From Saccharothrix australiensis (GTDB lineage Bacteria > Actinomycetota > Actinomycetes > Mycobacteriales > Pseudonocardiaceae), in NCBI RefSeq assembly GCF_003634935.1, contig NZ_RBXO01000001.1:2505501-2569500 (forward strand): 64,000 bases of DNA. The letters are read 5' to 3'. This document shows positions 25,674-33,771 of this stretch, piece after piece; within the stretch, counting starts at the first letter, position 1; every line of letters begins with the position of its first letter. The translations under genes were made by a program, and so were the position numbers. The notes below the pieces were generated by a model, which did not search any database, was not told where the DNA came from, and saw nothing but the letters and a program-made list of their open reading frames with translations.

Positions 25674-27661
25674 CGGCCGACCGGGGTTCCGCGGTGGCGG
25701 TGTCCGCACCGCGCGCCGACGAGTACGACGCCCGCTCGATCGTGGTCTTCTCCGGGTTGCAGGCGGTGCGCCGCAACCCGTCGATGTACGTGGGGTCGAC
25801 GGGCGCGGAAGGCTTGCACCACCTCGTCTTCGAGCTGGTCGACAACGCGGTGGACGAGTCCGAGGCGGGCCACTGCCGGGCGATCTCCGTGGTGCTGCAC
25901 GAGGACGGCTCGTGCACGGTCCGCGACGACGGCCGCGGCATCCCCGTCGACCCGCACCCGGACCTGGGCCGGCCCGCCTGCGAGGTCGTGCTGACCACGC
26001 TGCACTCGGGCGGCAAGTTCCAGGGCGGCTCGTACGGCACCTCGGCCGGGCTGCACGGCGTCGGCCTGTCGTGCGTCAACGCGCTGTCGCGCCGGCTGCG
26101 GCTGGAGGTGTGGCGCGACGGCGGGCACTTCACCCAGCGCTACACCCGCGGCGAGCCGGACGGGCCGCTGGAGCGGGTGGGCGCGACGACCGAGCGCGGC
26201 ACCGGCATCCGGTTCCTGCCCGACGACGAGGTCTTCGAGGGCTGCCGGTTCTCCGCCCGCGCGATCACCGACCGCCTGGAGGAGGTCGCGTTCCTGCACC
26301 CGCGACTGCGCGTCGAGCTGACCGACGAGCGCACCGGCGAGCGGCGGACCTTCCACCACACCAGCGGTGTCGAGGGGTTCCTGGCGCACCGCAACCGCGA
26401 CGCGGTCACCGCGCACCCCCGCCCGATCGTGTTCGGCGAGCGCCGTGACGCCCTGGCCCTCGACGTCGCGCTGCACTGGACCGAGGGCTACGCCGAGGAG
26501 GTCTGGAGCTTCGTCAACAGCGTCCGCACCGAGCAGGGCGGCGCGCACGTCGACGGCCTGCGCATCGGCCTCGCCGCCGCGATCAACCGCTACGCCTCGG
26601 CCAACGGGATGCTCGACTCCTTCGTGGGCGAGCGGATCACCACGGTCGACGTGCTGGAGGGGCTGACCGCCGTGGTGGCCGTGCGGATGGACAACCCGCG
26701 GTTCGACGGCCAGACCAAGAAGCGGTTGCAGAGCCCCGAGATCGGCCAGGTCGTCCAGGCCACCGCGGAGCAGGCCCTGTGGAGCGCGCTCGACCGGGAC
26801 GCCGACCTCGGGCAGCGCGTCGTGGCCCGCGCGCTGGACGCGGCCCGCGCCCGCTTGGCCGCGCGGCTGGCCGGCCGCACCGCCCGCTACCGCCAGCGCG
26901 AGCTCCAGCTCGACTACGAGGTCTACCAGCGGCAGTTCGGCATCCGGTCGCGCAACTGGCACGAGTCGTGCTCGTGGCTCGCCGACGACGGCCTGCTGTC
27001 CGCGCACGCGGAGCTGTGCGACGTGCCGCCCGACGCGAGGATGCTCGACGTGTGCTGCGGCAGCGGCGTCGTCGGCAACGCCTTCCGGGGCAGGGTCGGC
27101 GAGATGGTCGGCCTCGACCTGACCCCGGAGATGGTCCGGCTCGCCTCCGAGCGGCTCGACCGCGTCGACCAGGGCACCGTCTACGACCTGCCCTACCCCG
27201 ACGCGAGCTTCGACCTGGTGGTCAACCGCGAGGTGCTGCACCTGCTGCCGCAGCCGGAGCGGCCGGTGTCGGAGATCTTCCGGGTGCTGCGGCCCGGCGG
27301 GCAGTTCATCGTCGGCCAGATCGTGCCCTACGCCGACGAGGACGCGTTCTGGATGTTCCGGATCTTCAAGAAGAAGCAGCCGCTGCTGTTCCAGATGTTC
27401 CGGGAGCCGGAGTTCCGCGCGCTGCTGTTCGACGCCGGGTTCACCGACCTGCGGATGTCGGAGTACTTCCTGTGGGAGTCGATCGACCTGTGGATCGACA
27501 CGCACGAGACGACCCCCGCGCACCGGCAGGAGATCTACCGGCTCTACTACGAGGCGCCGAAGGAGGTCCGCGCGGTGCACCCGTTCGAGGTCGACGCGGA
27601 CGGCTCGGTGCGCGACCGGTGGCGCTGGTGCGTCTACTCCGTTCGCAAGCCGCTCGGCTGA
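25670..27661 (+). CDS. GyrB-type ATPase/transducer fused to SAM methyltransferase
   Basis: One uninterrupted frame encodes 663 aa. Residues 30-400 are a type IIA topoisomerase B-subunit ATPase: YVGSTGAEGLHHLVFELVDN with general base E55 and N59, DDGRG (86-90), the ATP lid GGKFQGGSYGTSAGLHGVG, and the transducer lysine motif FDGQTKKRL (345-353). The TOPRIM domain and C-terminal part of GyrB are absent. Residues 412-663 are a class I methyltransferase with MLDVCCGSG (458-466), GLDLTPEMV and the UbiE-like FRVLRPGGQF. It is coupled to the rubrerythrin (GTGA) and to the sulfotransferase (4-nt gap). ATP binding looks intact. Function is unknown. Confidence 0.9.
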   Translation: MTADRGSAVAVSAPRADEYDARSIVVFSGLQAVRRNPSMYVGSTGAEGLHHLVFELVDNAVDESEAGHCRAISVVLHEDGSCTVRDDGRGIPVDPHPDLGRPACEVVLTTLHSGGKFQGGSYGTSAGLHGVGLSCVNALSRRLRLEVWRDGGHFTQRYTRGEPDGPLERVGATTERGTGIRFLPDDEVFEGCRFSARAITDRLEEVAFLHPRLRVELTDERTGERRTFHHTSGVEGFLAHRNRDAVTAHPRPIVFGERRDALALDVALHWTEGYAEEVWSFVNSVRTEQGGAHVDGLRIGLAAAINRYASANGMLDSFVGERITTVDVLEGLTAVVAVRMDNPRFDGQTKKRLQSPEIGQVVQATAEQALWSALDRDADLGQRVVARALDAARARLAARLAGRTARYRQRELQLDYEVYQRQFGIRSRNWHESCSWLADDGLLSAHAELCDVPPDARMLDVCCGSGVVGNAFRGRVGEMVGLDLTPEMVRLASERLDRVDQGTVYDLPYPDASFDLVVNREVLHLLPQPERPVSEIFRVLRPGGQFIVGQIVPYADEDAFWMFRIFKKKQPLLFQMFREPEFRALLFDAGFTDLRMSEYFLWESIDLWIDTHETTPAHRQEIYRLYYEAPKEVRAVHPFEVDADGSVRDRWRWCVYSVRKPLG

Positions 27662-27665
27662 GCCG

Positions 27666-29003
27666 ATGGCGGTCGGTGCGGTGGTGCGCCGCGGTTTCGC
27701 GGGCGACCTGGCCGGGCGGCTCGCCGAGCTGCGCGCGCTGCGGGGCCCGGCGGTCGACGGCTTCACCGGGCGGGTGCGCGACCTCGTCGTGATCGCGTCC
27801 AGCTCGCGCGGCGGGTCGAGCATGGTGACCGAGCTGCTCCGCCACTCGCCGCGGGTGCTGCACCTGCGGGCGGAGATCAACCCGTTCCTGCGGCTGGCCG
27901 GGCTCGGCCACCCGGACAGCGCGACCGGGTCGGACCGCCTGGGCGCGGAGCACCTGCACGCCCTGGCGCCGCACGTCCGGCAGGAGCTGGACCGGGAGCT
28001 GGCGCTCGACGCGGGCACGCCGTGCGACGCGGTGGACGACGAGCAGTACGCGCTGGACGTGGCGTGGCGGATCACGGTGCAGTGGCCGGACTTCGACCTC
28101 GACCCGCGGCTGCTGACCCGCCTGGCCCTGCGCGTGCTGGGCGAGGTGCGCGCGGCGCGCGGCTGGCGCGCGGGCGAGGTGCGCGACGTGGTCGCGTTCC
28201 ACCTGGCGCTGCTGGAGGCGCTGCGCGCGGGCGGCCTGCCGGTCGACGCACGGTACTACGACCTGCCCGCCGCCCGGCGCGGCTCGGGCGAACCGCTGGG
28301 CGCGCCGGGCGACACCCTGGTCGAGGAGCCGCCGTTCGTGCTGACGCAGCCGTGGCGGCGGGCCGACGAGCACGACGTCGCGCACAAGTCGCTGGTGGTC
28401 AAGACGCCGAGCAACGCGTACCGGATCGGGTTCCTGCGCGCCCTGTTCCCGCACGCGCGGCTGCGGGTCGTGCACCTGACCCGCAACCCGGCGGCGGCGA
28501 TCAACGGCCTCTACGACGGCTGGCGGCACGACGGCTTCCACGCGCACCGCGTCGCCGAGCCGCTGCGCATCAGCGGGTACGCCGACCACCGGCCGCAGGA
28601 CCGCCTGTGGTGGAAGTTCGACCTGCCGCCGGGCTGGCGCGAGTACACCGACGCGCCGCTGACCAGGGTGTGCGGCTTCCAGTGGCACCGCTGCCACCAG
28701 GCGGTGCTGGACGAGGTGGCGCCGGTCGCGGCGGACACCGTGCGCATCCGGTTCGAGGACCTGATCCGGTCGCGGCGCAGCCGGGTCGACTGCGCGCGGC
28801 ACCTCGCGGAGTGGCTGGGCGTGCCGTTCGACGGCGCGCTGCGCCGCGCCGCGCAGGAGGGCATCGGCCCGGTGGTCGCGACCGCCGCGCCCGCGCCCGC
28901 CCGCTGGCGCGCCCGCGCCGGACTGATCCTGCGTGCCGTTCGCGGACCGGTGCGCGACCTGGCGGAAAGGCTGGGCTATGACGCGGAGGACGGCTGGATC
29001 TGA
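27666..29003 (+). CDS. Sulfotransferase-like protein (first copy)
   Basis: This 445-aa PAPS-dependent sulfotransferase-like protein has a 5'-phosphosulfate loop at 42-54 (IASSSRGGSSMV) and a 3'-phosphate-binding segment near 262-280 (RVVHLTRNPAAAINGLYDGW). A long central insertion (about 90-240) makes it larger than usual members (about 300 aa). It would move sulfate from PAPS, made by the CysD/CysN-C genes of the same cluster, to a hydroxyl or amine of the product. Its 3' end is part of a diverged 200-bp duplication. Confidence 0.82.
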   Translation: MAVGAVVRRGFAGDLAGRLAELRALRGPAVDGFTGRVRDLVVIASSSRGGSSMVTELLRHSPRVLHLRAEINPFLRLAGLGHPDSATGSDRLGAEHLHALAPHVRQELDRELALDAGTPCDAVDDEQYALDVAWRITVQWPDFDLDPRLLTRLALRVLGEVRAARGWRAGEVRDVVAFHLALLEALRAGGLPVDARYYDLPAARRGSGEPLGAPGDTLVEEPPFVLTQPWRRADEHDVAHKSLVVKTPSNAYRIGFLRALFPHARLRVVHLTRNPAAAINGLYDGWRHDGFHAHRVAEPLRISGYADHRPQDRLWWKFDLPPGWREYTDAPLTRVCGFQWHRCHQAVLDEVAPVAADTVRIRFEDLIRSRRSRVDCARHLAEWLGVPFDGALRRAAQEGIGPVVATAAPAPARWRARAGLILRAVRGPVRDLAERLGYDAEDGWI

Positions 29004-29232
29004 GCTGCCGGGCGCGCTGCGGCGTGGTGGGCGGGAGGGCGTCGGCCCGGTGCTCGCGCCGCCCGCGCTCGCCCGCCGGCGCGGGCCGGGTGGTCGTGAC
29101 CGCCGCGCCCGCCCGTGCCGCACCGGTCCGGCGCGCCGTCCGGGACCCGGTGCGCGGCCTGGCGGGAGGGCCGGGCTGTGACGCGGGGGACGACCGGACC
29201 CGAGCTGCCGGGCACGCTCGGCGGCGCGGGCT
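28855..29232. repeat. Diverged tandem duplication of about 180-200 bp
   Basis: The sequence from about 28855 to 29030 (sulfotransferase 3' end plus the following bases) reappears, diverged, at about 29033-29232. Matching landmarks are GAGGGCATCGGCCCGGTG (28857) with GAGGGCGTCGGCCCGGTG (29035), and GGGCTATGACGCGG with GGGCTGTGACGCGG exactly 200 bp later. The old ATG (28978) inside the sulfotransferase corresponds to the present GTG start (29178) of the next gene. Confidence 0.75.
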
Positions 29233-30149
29233 GGGTGCCCCGCGCGGGCACCCACGCCGACGACGTCGAGCGCGGCGAGCTGTGGACGGCCTGCGGCTAC
29301 CGCCACGAGTGGACGCCGCTGCGCGCGGTGCAGCTCGCCCGCCCGCCCGCCTCCTTCGCCGCCGTGACCGACGTGCGGGACCACCTGATGGAGGCGCCGG
29401 TGGACCTCGGCGCGCTGCGCGCCGAGACCGAGGGCATCGCCGAGGCGTTCCGGGACGAGGGCGTGCGGGTGCGCTTCGTCCACCCGCCCGCGACGTGCCC
29501 GCCGAACGTCGTGTTCCAGCGCGACCTGTTCTTCATGACGCCGGAGGGCGCGGTGCTGGCCCGCGCGGCGTCGGCGCAGCGCGCGGGGGAGGAGCGGCAC
29601 ACCGCGCACGCCCTGAGCGCCGCCGGGTACCCGATCCTGCGCACGGTCGGCGGCGCGGCCACGTTCGAGGGCGCGGACGCGCTGTGGCTGGACGAGCGGA
29701 CCGTCGCGGTCGGCGTCGGGTTCCGCACGAACGCCGCCGGCGCGCGCGCGGTGCGGGAAGCCCTGCGCGACCAGGGCGCGGAGGTCGTCGAGGTGCCGTT
29801 GGCGCGCGGGGTGCAGCACCTGCTGGGCACCGTCGTCCCGCTCGCCGAGCGCTTCGCGGCGGTCCGCCGGGACACCGTCACCCCGCCCCTGCGGCGGCTG
29901 CTCGCGGAACGCGACTACGACCTGGTCGAGTTCCCCGACGACGAGGACGTGGTGCGCCGCCGCGGCATGAACCTGGTGGCGCTCGGGCCGAGGAGGGTGC
30001 TCGTGCCCGCGGGCGCGCCGTCCGTCCGCCGCGCCCTGGAGCGGTCCGGTGTGGACGTCCGGGAGGTGCCCACCACGCAGCACGTGCGCGCCGCCGGCGG
30101 TCTCGGCTGCGTCACCGGCGTGCTGCACCGCGCGGCGCCGGGCGGCTGA
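29178..30149 (+). CDS. Guanidino-group-modifying enzyme (DDAH/arginine deiminase superfamily)
   Basis: This 323-aa protein of the amidinotransferase/dimethylargininase fold has catalytic residues in place: D116 (FQRDLFF), E164 (TFEGAD), H214 (GVQHLLG) and nucleophile C311 (GLGCVTG). The RRGMN loop is also present. It hydrolyses or transfers a guanidino group of an arginine-like substrate; hydrolase and transferase cannot be separated by eye. The GTG at 29178 follows GGGAGGG. The last 38 bp overlap the convergent HAD gene. Confidence 0.88.
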   Translation: MTRGTTGPELPGTLGGAGWVPRAGTHADDVERGELWTACGYRHEWTPLRAVQLARPPASFAAVTDVRDHLMEAPVDLGALRAETEGIAEAFRDEGVRVRFVHPPATCPPNVVFQRDLFFMTPEGAVLARAASAQRAGEERHTAHALSAAGYPILRTVGGAATFEGADALWLDERTVAVGVGFRTNAAGARAVREALRDQGAEVVEVPLARGVQHLLGTVVPLAERFAAVRRDTVTPPLRRLLAERDYDLVEFPDDEDVVRRRGMNLVALGPRRVLVPAGAPSVRRALERSGVDVREVPTTQHVRAAGGLGCVTGVLHRAAPGG

Positions 30150-30861
30150 CCGCGCGGCCCTCCGCGTTCCAGCGGTCCACCAGCGGCAGCAGCTCGGCGA
30201 GCGAGCGCACCGTCGCGTCGGGCCTGCCCTCCGCCGAGCCCAGCTCGTGCTCCGGGATGTTGCTGTGCGGCACGTGCACCGCGCGCATCCCGGCCGCGTG
30301 CGCGCCGTGGATGTCCTCGAACAGCCGGTCGCCGACGTAGACCGCGCGTGCCGCGGGCACGTCGCCCAGCGCGCGCAGCGCCGCCCGGAACGCCTCGGGG
30401 TGCGGCTTGCTCCACGGGATCTCGCTGCTGTAGACGGCCGCGTCGAGCAGCGGCAGCACGCCGTCCCGACGGAAGATCTCCTCGTGCCGCTCGCGCGGCC
30501 ACATGGTGTTGGACAGCACGCCGACCCGGATGCCGCGCTCGCGCAGGCCGCGCAGCACGCCCGGACCGGCCGGGTCGAGCAGGGTGTGCCGCTCCCACGC
30601 CCGGAAGTACGCCGCCTTGGCCGCCGCCGTGCACGCCACCCCGGCCAGCTCGAACACCTGCTCCAGGGTCGCCGAGCACAGCTCGGTGCGGCACCGCCCG
30701 GCCAGTTCGCGCTCGGCCGCGAGCAGCGCCGCGCCGTGCCGCTCGGCCAGCCCGGCGTCGACCGCCCTGGCGGCGGCGTCCCAGTACCCGGCCACGTCGG
30801 CGTCCGCCCACGGCGTCAACGTGCCCGCCCAGTCGAACACCACCGCTTCGACCGCAGCCAC
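30112..30861 (-). CDS. HAD-superfamily phosphatase
   Basis: This 249-aa haloacid-dehalogenase-type hydrolase has motif I DWAGT (10-14, nucleophile D10), motif II SNT, motif III WSKPHPEAF and motif IV VGDRLFEDI. The second Asp of the usual DxDGT is Ala. The published tubercidin pathway uses a HAD hydrolase to remove the 5'-phosphate of the deaza-nucleotide, and this is the likely role. It is the last gene of the QueD-to-HAD operon, 11 nt after folE. Confidence 0.88.
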   Translation of the reverse strand: MAAVEAVVFDWAGTLTPWADADVAGYWDAAARAVDAGLAERHGAALLAAERELAGRCRTELCSATLEQVFELAGVACTAAAKAAYFRAWERHTLLDPAGPGVLRGLRERGIRVGVLSNTMWPRERHEEIFRRDGVLPLLDAAVYSSEIPWSKPHPEAFRAALRALGDVPAARAVYVGDRLFEDIHGAHAAGMRAVHVPHSNIPEHELGSAEGRPDATVRSLAELLPLVDRWNAEGRAVSRPAPRGAARR

Positions 30862-30872
30862 CCGCGCTCCCC

Positions 30873-31463
30873 TCAGCTCAGCCGGGCCCGCATCTGCGGG
30901 TCGCTCTGGAACACGCCGCGCAGCACCGAGGTGTTCATCCGCGCGCCGGTGCGGATGCCGCGCATGGTCATGCACAGGTGCTCGCCGGTCGCCCGGACGG
31001 CGACGTCCGGCGAGCCCGACGCCTCCACGACCGCGTCGGCGATGCCCTGCGTCAGGCGCTCCTGGATCTGGAGGCGGTGCGCGTGGTCGTGGGCGATCCG
31101 GGCGAACTTCGACAGGCCCAGCAACCGGCCGCGCGCCACGTACGCGATCGACACCTCGCACCAGAACGGCAGCAGGTGGTGCTCGCACAGCGACCACACC
31201 TTGATGTCGTTGACCTCCACGAGCTGGTCGGAGCCGACCGACTGGAACACCGTCTCGATGCGGCCGGGGTCGTAGTCGGTGAACTCCCGCCACCACCGGG
31301 CGTAGCGGGCGGGCGTGCCGCGCAACCCGTCCCGGTCGGGGTCCTCGCCGATCTCGACCAGCAGTTGCCTCGCCAGCCCCTCCAGCGGGTCCGGGGTGCG
31401 CGCGGGCGCGGCGCCCCCGACGAGTTCGACGCCGTCGACTACCTCAGGAATCGTGAAGGACAT
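30873..31463 (-). CDS. folE: GTP cyclohydrolase I
   Basis: This 196-aa enzyme converts GTP to dihydroneopterin triphosphate, the first step of pterin and 7-deazapurine pathways. Zinc ligands are C93 and H96 (CEHHLLPF) and C164 (GEHLCMTMRGI). It is encoded with QueD and QueE, so its job here is deazapurine supply rather than folate. The ATG at 31463 gives MSFTIPEVVDGVELVGG, and the start overlaps the NUDIX gene end by 20 nt, implying coupling. Confidence 0.95.
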   Translation of the reverse strand: MSFTIPEVVDGVELVGGAAPARTPDPLEGLARQLLVEIGEDPDRDGLRGTPARYARWWREFTDYDPGRIETVFQSVGSDQLVEVNDIKVWSLCEHHLLPFWCEVSIAYVARGRLLGLSKFARIAHDHAHRLQIQERLTQGIADAVVEASGSPDVAVRATGEHLCMTMRGIRTGARMNTSVLRGVFQSDPQMRARLS

Positions 31464-31995
31464 GGCTGGTCGGCTCCTCTCCGTTCGCGGCGGTGCTGCG
31501 CACGGCGAGCGATCCGACGACGGTGTGCGCCGCCATCGTGATCCCGTCGGCCCGCAGCGCTCCCTGGACGCGGTCGTGGTCGAACGCCGTGAGTCCGGCG
31601 TCGTTCAGGATCTGGAGGTCGGTGGAGTGCAGGTCGACCGCGCTCGGCGCGACCTGGCGCACCCCGCCGACGTTGTGGCCGGTGAAGCCGGGCGGCACGG
31701 TGCTCGGCTCGTCGGCGCGGAAGGCGAACATCACCAGGTGGTACGGGCCCTGCGCCCACTCGCCGAGGAACTCGTAGACCGCGAACAGGTCCAGCCGCCC
31801 GACCCGGCACCCGGTCTCCTCCAGCACCTCGCGGCGCGCGGTCTCCTCGGCGGTCTCGCCGACCTCGACGCCGCCGCCGGGGAGCAGCCAGTGGCCGGCG
31901 TACGGACCCTTGCGCTGGTGCACGAACGTCACCGCGCCGTCGGGGCCGGGCACGACGGCGAGCGCGGCGGGGAGGACTCGGGCGAATCGGCTCAC
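31444..31995 (-). CDS. NUDIX hydrolase
   Basis: This 183-aa protein has a complete Nudix box at 40-62 (GGGVEVGETAEETARREVLE, then ETG), matching Gx5Ex7REUxEExGU. It cleaves nucleoside di- or triphosphate-type bonds. A NUDIX enzyme is also part of the tubercidin cluster, where it could act on dihydroneopterin triphosphate or a deaza-nucleotide. The GTG at 31995 was chosen because MSRFARVLPAALAVVPGPDG is a normal Nudix N-terminus. Confidence 0.9.
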   Translation of the reverse strand: MSRFARVLPAALAVVPGPDGAVTFVHQRKGPYAGHWLLPGGGVEVGETAEETARREVLEETGCRVGRLDLFAVYEFLGEWAQGPYHLVMFAFRADEPSTVPPGFTGHNVGGVRQVAPSAVDLHSTDLQILNDAGLTAFDHDRVQGALRADGITMAAHTVVGSLAVRSTAANGEEPTSHVLHDS

Positions 31996-32035
31996 TGGGC
32001 GGTCACGTCCTGTCGTGGTCGCGGCTGTCGTGGCG

Positions 32036-33238
32036 TCAGTACTCGACCGGGCGTCCCGCGGGCGGGATGTCCAGCACGAGGCCGATCCGCTCGCCCTCGA
32101 CCACGCCCTTGCGCCGGTAGGGCTCGACGCGGGTGCCGAAGCCGAAGGTCGCGACGGACTGCCAGACCGACGTGAGGTCCGGTCCGCACAGCACCACCTT
32201 GGTCCGCACATCGAACCGCATGGCCGCCTCCAGCACGTCGTGGGTCGGCTCGTCCGTCGTGACCAGCGCCAGGAACTCGCCGCGCGCCGACAGCGGGTAC
32301 CGGACCGAGCGCACCGGGAACCCCAGCCCGGTGAGGTGCGCGTACATCAGGTACTCGTTCTGGAGGCTCATCATGGTCAGCCCGCTCTCGGCGCCCGCGA
32401 CGATCGTGGGCCACGCCGCGCCCGGCCGGGCGCGGACGTGGTCGACCCGGAGGACGTTGCTCCGCCGCGCGTCCACGTAGTAGCCCTTGAACTCGCCGAA
32501 CGGGCCCTCCTCCGCCGTGCGCCCGAGCACGTGCCCGCCGATGACGTGCGTCGCCTCCACCGGGACCGGCGGCGACCCGGTGACCTCCACGCGCCGCCCG
32601 AGCAGCCGGCCGACCACGTCGTAGTCGTCGCCCTCCGCGGGCAGGCGCGAGGCGGCGACCAGCAGGTGCGCCGGGTTCGCGCCGAGGAACACCGAGATCG
32701 GCATCGGCCGGCCCGCGGCCAGCCACGCGGTCAGGTTCCGGTGCCCGTCGGTGCGCGGGTCGAGGAAGATGCGCCCCTCGTCGCCGGACACCACCTGGAT
32801 GCGGTAGACGCCCAGGTTGACGCCGGTGCCGTCGGGCCGGGTCGTCACGCCCACGCCTGCCGTCACGTACGGGCCCGCGTCACCGGGCCGGTGCTGCACC
32901 ACCGGCAGGTCGGCCAGCCCGGAGAGCCGGTCGAAACCCGGCGGGCACGGCACCGCGGCCCAGCCCGGCGACGCGCCGGACAGGCGGGCCGCCAGGTCGG
33001 GCAGCCACGTGTCGTGGTCCACCCCGAGCGCGGTCAGCACCGCGCCGCGCGGGTAGGGGTTGCCGAGCACGCACCGGCCGGGGTGCTCGACCAGGTCGGT
33101 GAACAGCACGGTCGGCCGTCGGCCCGCGGCGCGCTCGCGCTCGGCGAGCCGCCGCGCCAGCTCGACCCTGGTGCTCACCGGCTCCCGGTCGACGTCCACC
33201 GGCGTACCGGCGTACCAGGCGCCGAGGCCGGTGCTCAC
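32036..33238 (-). CDS. UbiD-family prenylated-FMN decarboxylase
   Basis: This 400-aa protein has the UbiD catalytic triad: Arg in NLGVYR (R146) and Glu244/Glu249 in EGPFGEFKGYY, with the spacing known from fungal ferulate decarboxylase. It removes CO2 using prenylated FMN, supplied by the UbiX encoded at 41089. By analogy with the tubercidin cluster the substrate is the 7-carboxy group of 7-deazaguanine or its nucleotide. It is about 100 aa shorter than E. coli UbiD. The GTG overlaps the phosphoribosyltransferase stop by 4 nt. Confidence 0.9.
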   Translation of the reverse strand: MSTGLGAWYAGTPVDVDREPVSTRVELARRLAERERAAGRRPTVLFTDLVEHPGRCVLGNPYPRGAVLTALGVDHDTWLPDLAARLSGASPGWAAVPCPPGFDRLSGLADLPVVQHRPGDAGPYVTAGVGVTTRPDGTGVNLGVYRIQVVSGDEGRIFLDPRTDGHRNLTAWLAAGRPMPISVFLGANPAHLLVAASRLPAEGDDYDVVGRLLGRRVEVTGSPPVPVEATHVIGGHVLGRTAEEGPFGEFKGYYVDARRSNVLRVDHVRARPGAAWPTIVAGAESGLTMMSLQNEYLMYAHLTGLGFPVRSVRYPLSARGEFLALVTTDEPTHDVLEAAMRFDVRTKVVLCGPDLTSVWQSVATFGFGTRVEPYRRKGVVEGERIGLVLDIPPAGRPVEY

Positions 33239-33771
33239 CACGGCACCGCCCGCCACCCGGCGGGCCGGTCGCGGAAGCCGTCCTCCCACGGGAACACCAC
33301 CCAGTCGTCGGCGACGAACCCGCAGTCGTCCACGGCGAACTCCGCCAGGTGGTTGCGCACCAGCACGGCGAACCGCAGCTCCGCCACGCCCGCCGCGAGC
33401 ACCTGGTCGCGCACCACCTCCGCCGTCGCGCCGGTGCCCACGATGTCGTCGACGACGAGCACCCGGTCGCCCTCGACCAGGTCGAGCGCGCCGAACGGCT
33501 CGCAGGTCGGCTCGCGCTTCGCCGCGTAGCGCTCGTCGCTGGTCGTGCGGCGCACGCGGGTCAGGCTCAGCCGCGGCACGTCGAGCACGTTCGCCAGGTG
33601 CGCGCCGGCGACGAGCCCGCCGCGCGCGACGGCGTGCACGACGGTCGGCCGGAACCCCGACGCGCGGACGCCGTCCTCGATCCGGGTCAGCGCGCGGCCG
33701 ACGTCGGCCCACTCGAAGACGTACGCGCCGGCGCGGGCCCACATCGCGGTGGGCGGGTCGGTCCGGGTCAC
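33235..33771 (-). CDS. Phosphoribosyltransferase (PRPP-dependent)
   Basis: This 178-aa type I phosphoribosyltransferase has a clear PRPP loop VLVVDDIVGTGAT (104-116) and a flexible catalytic-loop region RRTTSDERYAAKREP. It is likely to attach ribose-5-phosphate to 7-carboxy-7-deazaguanine (or deazaguanine) to give the nucleotide. It is overlapped by 4 nt on each side by the GMP reductase and UbiD genes, fixing its place in the pathway. Close relatives include guanine/hypoxanthine and xanthine enzymes. Confidence 0.92.
   Translation of the reverse strand: MTRTDPPTAMWARAGAYVFEWADVGRALTRIEDGVRASGFRPTVVHAVARGGLVAGAHLANVLDVPRLSLTRVRRTTSDERYAAKREPTCEPFGALDLVEGDRVLVVDDIVGTGATAEVVRDQVLAAGVAELRFAVLVRNHLAEFAVDDCGFVADDWVVFPWEDGFRDRPAGWRAVPW

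Noticed and set aside
27666-29003. Reading the first sulfotransferase as a pseudogene because of its length
   Set aside because: The frame is intact, both PAPS-binding segments are present and codon use is normal.
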